This document shows positions 16,730 through 25,603 of a stretch of 34,611 nt of DNA, piece after piece. The DNA comes from Tissierella sp. (lineage in GTDB: Bacteria > Bacillota > Clostridia > Tissierellales > Tissierellaceae), in contig JAAYGX010000074.1 in the NCBI GenBank assembly GCA_012735585.1, forward strand, positions 1-34,611, written 5' to 3'. The translations under genes were made by a program, and so were the position numbers. The first letter of the stretch is position 1, and the number at the start of each line of letters is the position of its first letter. The notes beneath the pieces were generated by a model, which worked only from the letters and a program-made list of their open reading frames with translations, was not told the origin of the DNA and ran no database searches.

Positions 16730-16913
16730 GGCATAGTATGCCCTTGGATGGTTTTGTTTTGTGCCAAACATATTAATTGAGAGCTAATATGAAAAAATTA
16801 CTAATATAATGTCTGGACTCCATTTTCTTAGTAAAGTAATTTATGATAGAGGACTGGAGTCCTCAGTATTATATTTGTCAACAAATCGAAAAGTAATATT
16901 AAGGAGGAGAAGA
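16729..16913 (+). promoter_or_regulatory. Structured gap between dctQ and dctM (TRAP 2)
   Basis: A hairpin GGGCAT-AGT-ATGCCC (16729-16743) starts at the dctQ stop. A six-codon frame (16789-16809) follows a GAGAG. After it, GGACTCCA (16815-16822) can pair with TGGAGTCC (16855-16862), while GAGGACT (16849-16855) can instead pair with AGTCCTC (16858-16864). The two pairings exclude each other. This resembles an attenuator or translational switch, but could also be debris of a deletion. Confidence 0.45.
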
Positions 16914-18212
16914 ATGGCACTACAGATTGGATTAACATTATTAGGTTTATTTTTAGTTCTACTCTTTTTAGGAGTACCAATTTCTATAGGTTTAGCAGTA
17001 CCAACAATTATAGCAATGACATCTATATACGCCTTTGATGTATCGGTATTCTCAGGCGCACAGTCAATTTTTACAAATATTTCTAGCTTTACACTTAATG
17101 CTATCCCATTCTTTGTATTATCTGGCGTTATGATGACCCATGGGGGTATATCTCGAAGATTAGTGAATTTTGCTAAACTTCTTATAGGCAGATTGCCAGG
17201 GTCATTAGCACATACAAACATTGTGGCTAATATGCTTTTTGGAGCTATTTCGGGCTCGGCTGTAGCGGCGGCTACATCCATAGGTGGAGTTATGAAACCG
17301 CTACAAGATGAAGAAGGATATGATCCTGGATTTTCTACAGCTGTAAATGCAATATCAGCTCCTACAGGATTACTTATTCCGCCAAGTAACACATTGATAC
17401 TTTATGCACTTGTAAGTGGTGGTACATCAATTGCAACACTATTTGTTGCGGGTTATATACCAGGGATTTTATGGGGATTAAGTTGTATGGTTGTAGCATA
17501 TATTATTGCTAAAAAGAGAGGTTACCCTGTTTCGGATAAAGTAAGTTTCCATGATGGACTCACCATTGTTATCCAGGCAATACCATCTTTATCATTGATA
17601 ATTGTTGTAGTAGGAGGAATTATCCTAGGATTGTTCACTCCAACTGAAGGCTCAGCTATAGCAGTATTATATTCATTTATACTAATGCTGTTTTACAAGA
17701 CCTTTTCACTAAAAGATGTTCCTCAAATGTTAATAGAAACGGCACGAACAACAGGTGTTGTTATGTTTTTAATAGGTGCATCATCAATGATGGTCCATAT
17801 TTTGACAATAGCTGGAATACCGACTGCAATCGCTAATGGAATTTTAAGTTTAACAGATAACTCAAATATTATAATGTTTATATTAATAATATTTTTATTA
17901 TTTATAGGTACATTTATGGATATTGCGCCAGCGGTTTTGATTTTTACACCAATCTTCCTACCAGTAGTACAAAGTTTTGGAATGCATGTTGTTCATTTTG
18001 GTATTTTTCTTACCTATGCAATGTGTATAGGCGGAATAACACCGCCGGTTGGGAATATTCTATTTGCTGCATCAGCTATTAGCAATGTACCAATAGAAAA
18101 AGCTATAAAAGACATGTTACCATTTTTCGCAGCAATTATTGTTGTATTATTCTTGGTAACATATATACCGGCACTAAGTTTGACCTTACCTAGATTGCTA
18201 GGATTGATTTAA
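16914..18212 (+). CDS. dctM: TRAP transporter large permease subunit DctM (TRAP 2)
   Basis: The 432-residue product has repeated hydrophobic segments and DctM signatures 'IPFFVLSGVMMTHGGIS', 'SGSAVAAATSIGGVM', 'TGLLIPPSNTLI', 'PTEGSA', 'GTFMDIAPAVLIFTPIFLP' and 'GGITPPVGNILF'. The open frame runs 35 codons further upstream. AAGGAGGAGA just before the ATG at 16914, and a hydrophobic start 'MALQIGLTLLGLF', show the true start. It forms the channel with DctQ. The M81 gene follows 64 bases later in the same direction, so they may be co-transcribed. Confidence 0.94.
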   Translation: MALQIGLTLLGLFLVLLFLGVPISIGLAVPTIIAMTSIYAFDVSVFSGAQSIFTNISSFTLNAIPFFVLSGVMMTHGGISRRLVNFAKLLIGRLPGSLAHTNIVANMLFGAISGSAVAAATSIGGVMKPLQDEEGYDPGFSTAVNAISAPTGLLIPPSNTLILYALVSGGTSIATLFVAGYIPGILWGLSCMVVAYIIAKKRGYPVSDKVSFHDGLTIVIQAIPSLSLIIVVVGGIILGLFTPTEGSAIAVLYSFILMLFYKTFSLKDVPQMLIETARTTGVVMFLIGASSMMVHILTIAGIPTAIANGILSLTDNSNIIMFILIIFLLFIGTFMDIAPAVLIFTPIFLPVVQSFGMHVVHFGIFLTYAMCIGGITPPVGNILFAASAISNVPIEKAIKDMLPFFAAIIVVLFLVTYIPALSLTLPRLLGLI

Positions 18213-18276
18213 TAGAAGGATTTATAATTGGAATAAACAAGGTGATACGAATTTTGAAAGGTAGGTGTTGTTAATT

Positions 18277-19704
18277 ATGAGAATTGTAGTAGGAAATTTT
18301 TATCAAGAATCAACTACTTTTAATCCATTCGTAATGGACAAGGATGCCTTTACTTTTGTAGAGGGTGAAGAGGTTAAGGAGCGTATTTCAGTAACTAATT
18401 ATTTTGAGGAACAAGGTATAGAGGTAATTCCTACAATATATGCTAATGCAACTTCCGCAGGATGTGTAGCTGAAGAAGCCTATAGATTCTTTGCAGATAA
18501 AATCATTAATGTACTAAAAAATGAAAAAGATATTGATGGTATATGGCTACATTTACATGGTGCTATGGAAGTTGTCAATGTTGGAGCAGGAGAAGCAGCT
18601 TTACTTAGAGAAATTAGAGAAGTTGTTGGGGATGATATACCTATATCTTTAACCCTAGACTTACATGCAAATATTGATGATGATGTACCTAAATTAGCAA
18701 ATATAATTTGCTCATATAGAACTGCTCCCCATGTAGATCAAGAAGAGACTGAAAGAATTACAGCAGAATTGTTAGTAGATTGCATTAAAAGAAATGCAAA
18801 GATAAAACCAGCTTTTAGAAGAATCTATATGATTACGCCTGGTGAGAAATCAACTGACAATACTCAACCTATGAGGTCGATACTTGATAAATTTGCGGAG
18901 TATGAAAAAAAAGAAGGCATATTATTAGCAAATTATATTAATGGACATGCTTGGACGGATCGTCCCAACACTTCTGCTTGTGCGATAATTATTCCTGAAT
19001 CTGAAGAATATCAAGAATTGGCTGAAAAGATTGCTGATGAACTTGCGGAATTTGCATTTAACCTGCGTCATGAATTTAAGCTAACTCAATTTCACTTAGA
19101 ACCTGAAGAAACTATAGATATAGCTCTTCGTCAAAATATGAGACCTATTTTTATAACTGATTCAGGAGATAACACAACAGGTGGAGCGGCAGGCATCAAT
19201 ACCATGCTTTTACAAATATTAATGAATAAGAATATAGGAAACAAGAAGGTAGCAGTGGCTGGTATTTTAGATAGGGATGCTTGTAAAAAACTATCAGAAT
19301 ATGAAGTTGGAGAAGAAGTTATTATAGATGTTGGTATAGGCTATGACAAAGATAGCGCTCCAGTGAGATTAGAAGGTGTGTTAAAGGTTAAGGGAGATCT
19401 TTTAGGGTTTTTATCTTCGAAAAATGATGTGGTAGGAAATGCAAATACTGTCTCAGTTGGTAATATTGATGTTGTAATTACAAACCAAGGAGATTCCTTT
19501 ACAACTCTAAATCACTTTACTGCAGCAGGATTAAATATTGATGATTATGACATTATCATAGTGAAACAAGGATATTTATTTACTGAATTAAGTACCGTTT
19601 CTAAGTTCCATATCATGGCAATGACGGCGGGAGCATGTAACTTGAGGGTTGAAGACTTAGAATTCAAAAATTTAATCAGACCAATGTATCCATTGGATAA
19701 GTAG
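18277..19704 (+). CDS. M81-family metallohydrolase (MlrC-like)
   Basis: The 475-residue product matches the M81/MlrC family: 'RIVVGNFYQESTTFNP' at the N-terminus, 'GIWLHLHGAME', and the zinc ligands Asp128 and His130 in 'LTLDLHANI' with His152 in 'YRTAPHVDQEE'. The D-x-H...H spacing, 22 residues between the histidines, equals that described for microcystinase C. The C-terminal domain has 'ITDSGDNTTGGAAG'. MlrC hydrolyses a linear peptide, but most relatives have unknown substrates and often lie beside transporters. I choose the ATG at 18277, 9 bases after GGTAGGTG. Next to a TRAP system and an M24-fold protein, it probably acts on the imported compound. The substrate is unknown. Confidence 0.88.
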   Translation: MRIVVGNFYQESTTFNPFVMDKDAFTFVEGEEVKERISVTNYFEEQGIEVIPTIYANATSAGCVAEEAYRFFADKIINVLKNEKDIDGIWLHLHGAMEVVNVGAGEAALLREIREVVGDDIPISLTLDLHANIDDDVPKLANIICSYRTAPHVDQEETERITAELLVDCIKRNAKIKPAFRRIYMITPGEKSTDNTQPMRSILDKFAEYEKKEGILLANYINGHAWTDRPNTSACAIIIPESEEYQELAEKIADELAEFAFNLRHEFKLTQFHLEPEETIDIALRQNMRPIFITDSGDNTTGGAAGINTMLLQILMNKNIGNKKVAVAGILDRDACKKLSEYEVGEEVIIDVGIGYDKDSAPVRLEGVLKVKGDLLGFLSSKNDVVGNANTVSVGNIDVVITNQGDSFTTLNHFTAAGLNIDDYDIIIVKQGYLFTELSTVSKFHIMAMTAGACNLRVEDLEFKNLIRPMYPLDK

Positions 19705-19754
19705 AAGAGTATATCACTTCTAGTTGGTTAGAGAATTAATAATATTTGAAATAG

Positions 19755-19774
19755 AATATCGATTATTCGATATT
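19755..19774. promoter_or_regulatory. Palindromic operator candidate upstream of the M24-fold gene
   Basis: AATATCGA-TTAT-TCGATATT is a perfect 8-base inverted repeat in the gap before 19811. It lies between a possible TTGAAA (19746-19751) and GATATT -10, with a TATAAT at 19783-19788. It may be the operator of the upstream ROK protein or of a regulator outside the window. Confidence 0.45.
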
Positions 19775-19810
19775 TTAGAATATATAATTTTATAGGGGGT
19801 ATTTCGAATT

Positions 19811-21205
19811 ATGATTAAAGTAGAAAATGTAAAACATAAAGTTGTAAAGGAGCCGTTTTGGGGTCTTCCAAAAGAGCAACCTAGTTTGCCAAATGAGGTT
19901 TTTCAACAAAGGCTTAATAAAACCCTTGAGGCTATGAAAACTCAAAATCTAGATTATATGCTAGTATATGCTGACCGCGAACATTATGGAAATTTTCAGT
20001 ATCTAACTGGTTTTGAGCCACGTTTTGAAGAGGCAGTACTTGTATTGGATAAGTCTGGTAAAGCTCATTTATTATTGGGTAATGAATGTATTGGTATGGC
20101 TAAATATAGTCGTATACCTGCTGAAGGAGTTCTATATCATACTTTATCACTTCCTAATCAGCCAATAGTTGGAAAAACTGATTTAGGAGAAATCTTAACT
20201 GAGCTAGGTATAAACAACTCACATAAAGTAGGTATAGCGGGATGGAAACTTATTTATCCAGATTCAGGTTCTAAATATGAGTTCGACACTCCATCATTTA
20301 TAGTTGATAGTGCTCGTACAATTGCTGGAGAAAAAAATGTAATTAATGTAACAGATTTATTCATTCACCCAGAGTATGGAGTAAGGATTATAAATAGTGC
20401 TGATGAAATTGCATACTTTGAATTTGGGTCAACATACGCATCTGATTCTGTGCAGCAAATGTTATTAAACTTCCGTACTGGACTTAATGAGGTGGAAATA
20501 TCCCAATTTGGTACCGCTGGTTCAATACCAACTACTTTATTTCCTAAGGTCTTAGCAGGAGATAGAATAGATTTAAATATGGTAAGTCCAACTACTAATG
20601 AGTTAAAATTAGGTGATAGATTCCAAGTAACTATGGGTCTAATAGGTGGACAATCAAATCGAAGAGGATTTGCAGCATATTCTGAAGAAGATTTGCCTGA
20701 AAAGTCTAAAGACTGGCTTGAAAATATCGCTAAACCATATTTTGCTACAGTAGCTAATTGGTATGAAACAGTTGGTGAAGGTGTAGTTGGTGGAGATTTA
20801 TTTAATATGGTTGAAAGTACCTACCCAAGAGAAAAATATGGTTGGTTCTTAAATCCTGGTCATCTTATTGCGGCTGAAGAATGGCTATCATCACCTATTT
20901 ATGAAGGATCTGATATAAGTATTAAAAGTGGTATGCTAATGCAAATGGATATCATTCCATTTACCGAGTCTCATTATGCAGCTCCAAATTGTGAGGACGG
21001 CGTTGCCATTGCAGATGAAACATTACGTAATGAGCTAAAGGAGAAGTATCCTGATGTTTATCAACGTATTGAGAATAGAAGAAACTTTATGAAAGAAGTT
21101 TTAAATATTAATTTAAAGCCAGAAGTTTTACCACTTTCTAACATTGCTGGATTATATCGTCCTTTTATGTTAAATAAAGATAAAGCTTTAGTTATTGAAA
21201 GATAA
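19811..21205 (+). CDS. M24 / creatinase-fold protein lacking most metal ligands
   Basis: The 464-residue product has a creatinase-type N-terminal domain (about 30-200, 'FQQRLNKTLEAMKTQNLDYMLVYADR') and a C-terminal 'pita-bread' M24 domain. Normal M24 aminopeptidases use D-D-H-E-E for two metals. Here the first pair is replaced ('GDRFQVTMGLIGGQSNRRG' has no aspartates at those places), the histidine remains (His351 in 'NPGHLIAAEE'), the first glutamate is Asp in 'MQMDIIP', and the last Glu may remain in 'NCEDGVAI'. It is therefore unlikely to be a standard Xaa-Pro peptidase. Metal-free members such as creatinase hydrolyse C-N bonds. It follows the M81 gene by 106 bases. The function is unknown. 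Confidence 0.8.
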   Translation: MIKVENVKHKVVKEPFWGLPKEQPSLPNEVFQQRLNKTLEAMKTQNLDYMLVYADREHYGNFQYLTGFEPRFEEAVLVLDKSGKAHLLLGNECIGMAKYSRIPAEGVLYHTLSLPNQPIVGKTDLGEILTELGINNSHKVGIAGWKLIYPDSGSKYEFDTPSFIVDSARTIAGEKNVINVTDLFIHPEYGVRIINSADEIAYFEFGSTYASDSVQQMLLNFRTGLNEVEISQFGTAGSIPTTLFPKVLAGDRIDLNMVSPTTNELKLGDRFQVTMGLIGGQSNRRGFAAYSEEDLPEKSKDWLENIAKPYFATVANWYETVGEGVVGGDLFNMVESTYPREKYGWFLNPGHLIAAEEWLSSPIYEGSDISIKSGMLMQMDIIPFTESHYAAPNCEDGVAIADETLRNELKEKYPDVYQRIENRRNFMKEVLNINLKPEVLPLSNIAGLYRPFMLNKDKALVIER

Positions 21206-21306
21206 ACTTTCTTTAGATAGTTGTGTTGTATTATTTTGTAAAGGAATATTTATTTCATCTATAGATGTTAGATTTTCTAATTATTTTGGGTGATGTCTAA
21301 TCTAAG

Positions 21307-21334
21307 AGGAAAGGGTAGAACCTTTCCTTTTTTT
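21307..21334 (+). terminator. Rho-independent terminator after the M24-fold gene
   Basis: AGGAAAGG-GTAGAA-CCTTTCCT (21307-21328) is followed by six T. It is a strong terminator, so the SLC13-like gene has its own promoter, which I could not place in the 75 bases that follow. Confidence 0.92.
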
Positions 21335-21408
21335 GTTAGAAACTTTAAGATCTAAACAAGAAAAATAAAGACGGGAATAGAAATTAAGTCTTTGAACTGG
21401 AGGATTAT

Positions 21409-22746
21409 ATGAACAAGAAAGCAATATCAGTATTAATATTCCCATTATTAATACTGACATTTAGACCATTAAATGTAGACTTAAACCAGGCAATAATTTT
21501 ATCAACGTTGATGATTACAATAATATCTTGGATAGTAGGAAAACCAAATAAGATAATATCATCTATATTCTTATTAATAATGTTTATATTATTTGGGAAC
21601 ACACCCATAAGGACTATATTGTCCTTTCCTTTATCATCTAATTTTTTAATGATTGTATTTTCATTTATATTTTCTCAAGGTATAATTAATAGTAATTTAG
21701 CAAAGAAGTTATTTTTACCATTTATAAATAGATATAGTAGAAATGGAATTCAATTTCTTATAACCATGGTAATTTCAGTAATAATATTGGTGTCTGTTAT
21801 TCCACAACCATACTCCAGAGTAATTTTATTAGCTATGGTCTATCAAGAGTTTTTTAATAGTATTAGCCTTGAAGAGGCAACTAGGGAGGTATTAATATTT
21901 TCAATTTTTGCTTTTAATATATTGGCACATCTTTTGTTTAAGAGGGGAGATATAGTCCTCAATAATGGAATACTTGCAGTAGCAAATGTTCAAATGAGTG
22001 AACTAGAATGGATGAAGAACTTGCTAGTTCCTGGATTGGGAATGTTAGTATTAGCAATGATTTTCTTTGTATTTGCTTTTAAAAAAGAATTAAAACTATT
22101 TAAACCTGGAGAAATAAGCATCACAAAAATTGAATTAAATAAAGATGATAAGATTAATTTGGCATTAATACTTATTATAATAGTTCTTTGGGCTACAGAA
22201 AGTATTCATAATGTAAGTGGTACAACTGTACTAATAGTTGGTACTATTATAATGTATTTTAGGAAGATAATTGGGTTTAAAGATTTAAAGTCAGTCAATG
22301 TTGAAGTACTTGTCTTTCTGACAGCTGCGTTTTCTATTGGCTCAGTTATGGCTGGAAGTGGAATAGCCGATAAAATATTTGGTAGGTTTACTGAGCTATT
22401 ACCAAATGAATTTAACTTTTTGTTTGTTCTGACAATAGTATCATCAACTATGGTACTCCGAATGTTCCTAGGAAGTACTATTACAACTATGTCAGTTGCA
22501 ATTCCAAGTTTCATTTCTATGGCTGAGGGTAAGATTAATTCAACTATCATAATGTTTTTAGTATTTCTTAGTCTCCTTACCGTTTATCTATTACCATTTC
22601 ATAACTCTTTATTAGCAGTAGGTGAAGGAAACAATTATTTTAGCAATAAAACGGTATTAAGGTTTGGGGTATATTGTATTATACTCACCTTCATTTCTAT
22701 TTTCTTATTTTTTATTCCTTGGTGGAGATTTATAGGATTAATGTAA
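21409..22746 (+). CDS. SLC13/DASS-like integral membrane transporter
   Basis: The 445-residue product is hydrophobic along its whole length with about 11-12 membrane segments. A hydrophilic cytoplasmic stretch (about 225-250, 'FKKELKLFKPGEISITKIELNKDDK') divides it in two halves. The second half has 'AFSIGSVMAGSGIADKIF', 'MVLRMFLGSTITTMSVAIPSFIS' and 'PFHNSLLAVGEGNNYF', in the pattern of SLC13/ion-transporter permeases that carry di- or tricarboxylates or sulfate. The match is at superfamily level only. GGAGG precedes the ATG. It lies between the M24-fold gene and a Gfo/Idh dehydrogenase, so it may export or import a product or counter-ion of that pathway. Confidence 0.7.
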   Translation: MNKKAISVLIFPLLILTFRPLNVDLNQAIILSTLMITIISWIVGKPNKIISSIFLLIMFILFGNTPIRTILSFPLSSNFLMIVFSFIFSQGIINSNLAKKLFLPFINRYSRNGIQFLITMVISVIILVSVIPQPYSRVILLAMVYQEFFNSISLEEATREVLIFSIFAFNILAHLLFKRGDIVLNNGILAVANVQMSELEWMKNLLVPGLGMLVLAMIFFVFAFKKELKLFKPGEISITKIELNKDDKINLALILIIIVLWATESIHNVSGTTVLIVGTIIMYFRKIIGFKDLKSVNVEVLVFLTAAFSIGSVMAGSGIADKIFGRFTELLPNEFNFLFVLTIVSSTMVLRMFLGSTITTMSVAIPSFISMAEGKINSTIIMFLVFLSLLTVYLLPFHNSLLAVGEGNNYFSNKTVLRFGVYCIILTFISIFLFFIPWWRFIGLM

Positions 22747-22790
22747 TAATGACTCTGTAAAATGATAAAAAACAGAAAGGGGTATGGGAG

Positions 22791-23816
22791 ATGAAAAAGG
22801 TAAAGTTTGGTTTAATCGGCTGTGGCTCGATAGGAAAGGTACATTCTAGAATTATAAAAAATCTTTCAAATGCAGAAATAGTTGCTATATCAGGAAGAGA
22901 CAATAAGCATGAGGATTATGCGAAGGAAATAGGCTGTAGTTATTATACAGACTATAAACAGATGCTTGAAAATCCTGAAATTAATGCTGTTACAATATGT
23001 TTACCATCTGGTGCTCATAGCCAAGTTGCTATAGAGGCTGCAAGGGCTGGAAAACATGTCATGTGTGAAAAACCTATTGCTACAACTATTGAGCTAGGAC
23101 AGGCAATGGTTGATGCATGTAAGGAAAACGATGTAAATTTAGGTGTTATTTTTCAACATCGTTTTGATCAACCAATACTGCTTTTAAACAAGGCAATTGA
23201 AGAGGGCAAACTTGGTAAATTGCTTTGGGGGTCAGCTGAGACAATATGGTATAGAGATGAAGAATATTTTAGTAACCCATGGAGAGGAACCTGGGAACAT
23301 GATGGTGGTGGTGCCTTAATTAACCAATCCATACATTATATAGACCTTTTAGTTCACTTATTTGGTGATCCGAAAAGTGTTAGTGGCAAATGTAGGACCT
23401 TATTACATAAGGGGATAGAGGCAGAAGATCTGGGAGTTGCTAATATTGAGTTTGCAAATGAAACTATCGGTACAATCGAAGGAACTACAGTGGCATATCC
23501 AGGTTTATATGCAGAGCTAAGTGTATTTGGAGAAAAGGGTTCAGTAATTATTCGTAATGATCATTTACTGTTCTATCATTTTGAAGATGGCAAATGGAGT
23601 GAATTTGAATCCATTTTAAATCCAATAAAAGCGACTGCACTAAATACTAGTGTTCAGGTTGATGAAAGTTCTCATGTTAGACAGTTTGAAGATTTTGTTC
23701 AAGCAATTTTAGATAATAGAGAACCACTTGTAACTGGAGAAGAAGCACTAAAAAGCTTGAAACTTATCAAGGCTATTTATCAGGCATCTGATGAAAAACG
23801 GGAAGTTACAATATAA
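22791..23816 (+). CDS. Gfo/Idh/MocA-family NAD(P)-dependent oxidoreductase
   Basis: The 341-residue product has an N-terminal Rossmann domain with 'FGLIGCGSIGKVHSR' (6-20) and the family 'EKP' motif with Lys94. Its C-terminal domain contains 'DGGGALINQSIHYIDLLVHLFG' (His182, Asp185), the usual substrate face of sugar dehydrogenases such as inositol dehydrogenase and the WlbA-type uronate dehydrogenases. It probably oxidises a hydroxyl of a sugar or sugar acid. The exact substrate cannot be read from the sequence. It follows the SLC13-like gene by 44 bases and likely shares its transcript. A terminator lies downstream. Confidence 0.9.
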   Translation: MKKVKFGLIGCGSIGKVHSRIIKNLSNAEIVAISGRDNKHEDYAKEIGCSYYTDYKQMLENPEINAVTICLPSGAHSQVAIEAARAGKHVMCEKPIATTIELGQAMVDACKENDVNLGVIFQHRFDQPILLLNKAIEEGKLGKLLWGSAETIWYRDEEYFSNPWRGTWEHDGGGALINQSIHYIDLLVHLFGDPKSVSGKCRTLLHKGIEAEDLGVANIEFANETIGTIEGTTVAYPGLYAELSVFGEKGSVIIRNDHLLFYHFEDGKWSEFESILNPIKATALNTSVQVDESSHVRQFEDFVQAILDNREPLVTGEEALKSLKLIKAIYQASDEKREVTI

Positions 23817-23877
23817 ACCTCAGACCAGTTATTTTAGGATAATTGCAGTGACTTAATCTAATACAAGGGATAAAAAG

Positions 23878-23899
23878 GGAAAGGCAAGAGAGCCTTTCC
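23878..23899. terminator. Bidirectional terminator between the Gfo/Idh gene and uxaE
   Basis: GGAAAGGC-AAGAGA-GCCTTTCC forms an 8-bp stem. On the minus strand it is followed by CTTTTTATCC, a good U-run; on the plus strand by TTAAAATTTT. It separates two convergent transcripts. Confidence 0.75.
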
Positions 23900-25422
23900 T
23901 TAAAATTTTGCCACTTTTAACATTTCTAAGTGTTTTCCTATATGATTTATAAGAAACTGGCTATAGGTATCTTCAAAAGTATTTAACACTTCATAGATAT
24001 GATCTTTAAAACGATATTTATCTTTATCATCCTTCTCTTATAATATAAGTCCATATGTTATGTGAAGTATTTGTCTTGCATCATCATTATCTAATAACTT
24101 TATTAAATTCTCATCAGATATTTCTTCTATTAAAGGCAATTTATTAGGATCACCATTAATATTATAATAAGCTTTAGCTTTTTCTAAGCTATCAATGGCA
24201 AACTGAAAGATTTCTCTAAATAGTTTTCCGTCCTTAAGAGCAATAACCCGGATTGCCTCCAACCAGTTAGTTCCTGCGGTCTTTAAATGATAATGTCCTC
24301 TAGTTATATCACCGATTATTGGAAAGACTTTAAACTTATCGCTACCGGAATGGATACTTATCTTATAGTTAAAATGATTGGCAATTTGGAAATGTAAATA
24401 AAAGTCATTTTCAAACTTAGCTTTATCTCCAATATAATCTATACCTTTTTGAAACTCACCATGAAATCTAGGTGCTAAACTTGTAATATTAATACCTCTT
24501 TGAGTTAATTCTGAAGCTATAAAAAAGTGAGCTTCCACTGATGTAGAAAATAAGGTTTCATCTATAGACAGTTCAAAGTCAATTTTATTACCTAAAGGTT
24601 CTATTAAATCATTATATATCTCAGTAGAAAACTGAATAGTATCTAGATAGATTAAAATGGTCCTTTTAAAATCAATATCTTTAAAGGTTATAGTAGTATC
24701 ATCATTTATTGAAAATATCTTATTTAGATACTTTTCCTCTAATTCATTCCGAATTGATTTGTCTATTTCAAGATAATTTTTCTGGATTTCTAATTTAGTA
24801 AACTCATTTATTGAATTATCTATATGATTGGAACAATCTAAAGTAATCATTGTAAATCCATAATCAAGTGCCATCTTCACCTCTTCGCGTGTCTTTAGGT
24901 GATCTCCATCAGCCCCAAACCCTAAATCATAACCTTCTTGGAAACTGCCCAGGATGCAGAATCCAATACATCATTATAGTCTCTGCTAGTTAGGTTTAAT
25001 TCTCTAATTGATTGTTGTGCTAAGACGGGGAAAACATCATAATCTTTTAATAATCGGATATGACCTATAGAAGCCAATCCAAGTCGGTCGCCAAGTCCTA
25101 GGGTAATGGAATGATTTTTATGAGATACTGGTGAAGTGAATGGAAAGTATTTTCTTAAAAGTTTACTATTCACATGATTTGTTGGACAAATCTTACCCTT
25201 ATTTGAGGACAAGGATTCTCCCTCAAAGGAATCTAGCAGTGGACCTTCTCCTAATAATATTAAATATTTAATATTATTATGCTTTATAATAAATAAAATT
25301 GAATTGTCCTGTTCATAAATTGATTGGGGGTAAATATTGTATAAGGCAGCGTTTTTCTTTAGTTCTTTAATAGTTATATTTTCTTTCAATAATTTATTAT
25401 AGGTATTAATCAATTTCTCCAT
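23900..25422 (-). pseudogene. uxaE: Tagaturonate epimerase, disrupted by a frameshift and a nonsense codon
   Basis: UxaE interconverts D-tagaturonate and D-fructuronate. The gene starts at ATG 25422 after AAGGAGAGG and reads 'LGLGDRLGLASIGHIRLLKDY' and 'PVLAQQSIRELNLT'. The frame is lost near 24940: 'ASWAVS' leaves frame and hits a stop at 24922, while the -1 frame continues 'QEGYDLGFGADGDHLKTREEV' down to 'HITYGLIL'. There an in-frame TAA occurs at 24040-24038. The same frame then goes on for 45 more codons ('EKDDKDKYRFKDHIYEVL' to 'KVAKF') before a final TAA at 23902-23900. The total coding length, about 507 codons including the inner stop, fits an intact ancestral UxaE. Two separate lesions argue for a true pseudogene. 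The enzyme is dispensable because uxaB/uxaA and uxuB/uxuA serve both branches. Confidence 0.88.
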
Positions 25423-25508
25423 ATAATATCCTCTCCTTTTCATAATGATACCCTAATTAAAATATCAACTTCAGATTAATAGCAAAAAACATACATAATT
25501 TTTATATT

Positions 25509-25573
25509 TAGCAAGTTAATACAGATAGTTGGCAATTAATTGCATATAAACTATTAAAATTATTCTGTATAAT
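25509..25573 (+). promoter_or_regulatory. yhcH promoter with 37-bp activator-like box
   Basis: A box at 25509-25545 (starting TAGCAA, containing TACAGATAGT and the palindrome GCAATTAATTGC) ends exactly where the -35 should begin. The -10 is TATAAT (25568-25573) and no good -35 is present. The box matches 28 of 37 bases, without gaps, with one at 28987-29023 at the same distance from a -10. This looks like a promoter that needs an activator bound just upstream of the polymerase. Confidence 0.6.
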
Positions 25574-25603
25574 TAAACCATAAAATAAATAGGGGGTTAT
25601 GTA

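Noticed and set aside
16809-16913. 35-residue N-terminal extension of DctM (TRAP 2)
   Set aside because: The extension is not hydrophobic, has no homology to DctM, and a strong AAGGAGGAGA lies just before the ATG at 16914.
24922-24942. Programmed -1 frameshifting as an explanation for the uxaE break
   Set aside because: The zero-frame sequence GTT TCC AAG is not a slippery heptamer, no strong downstream hairpin was seen, and a second lesion (in-frame TAA at 24038-24040) also blocks the gene.
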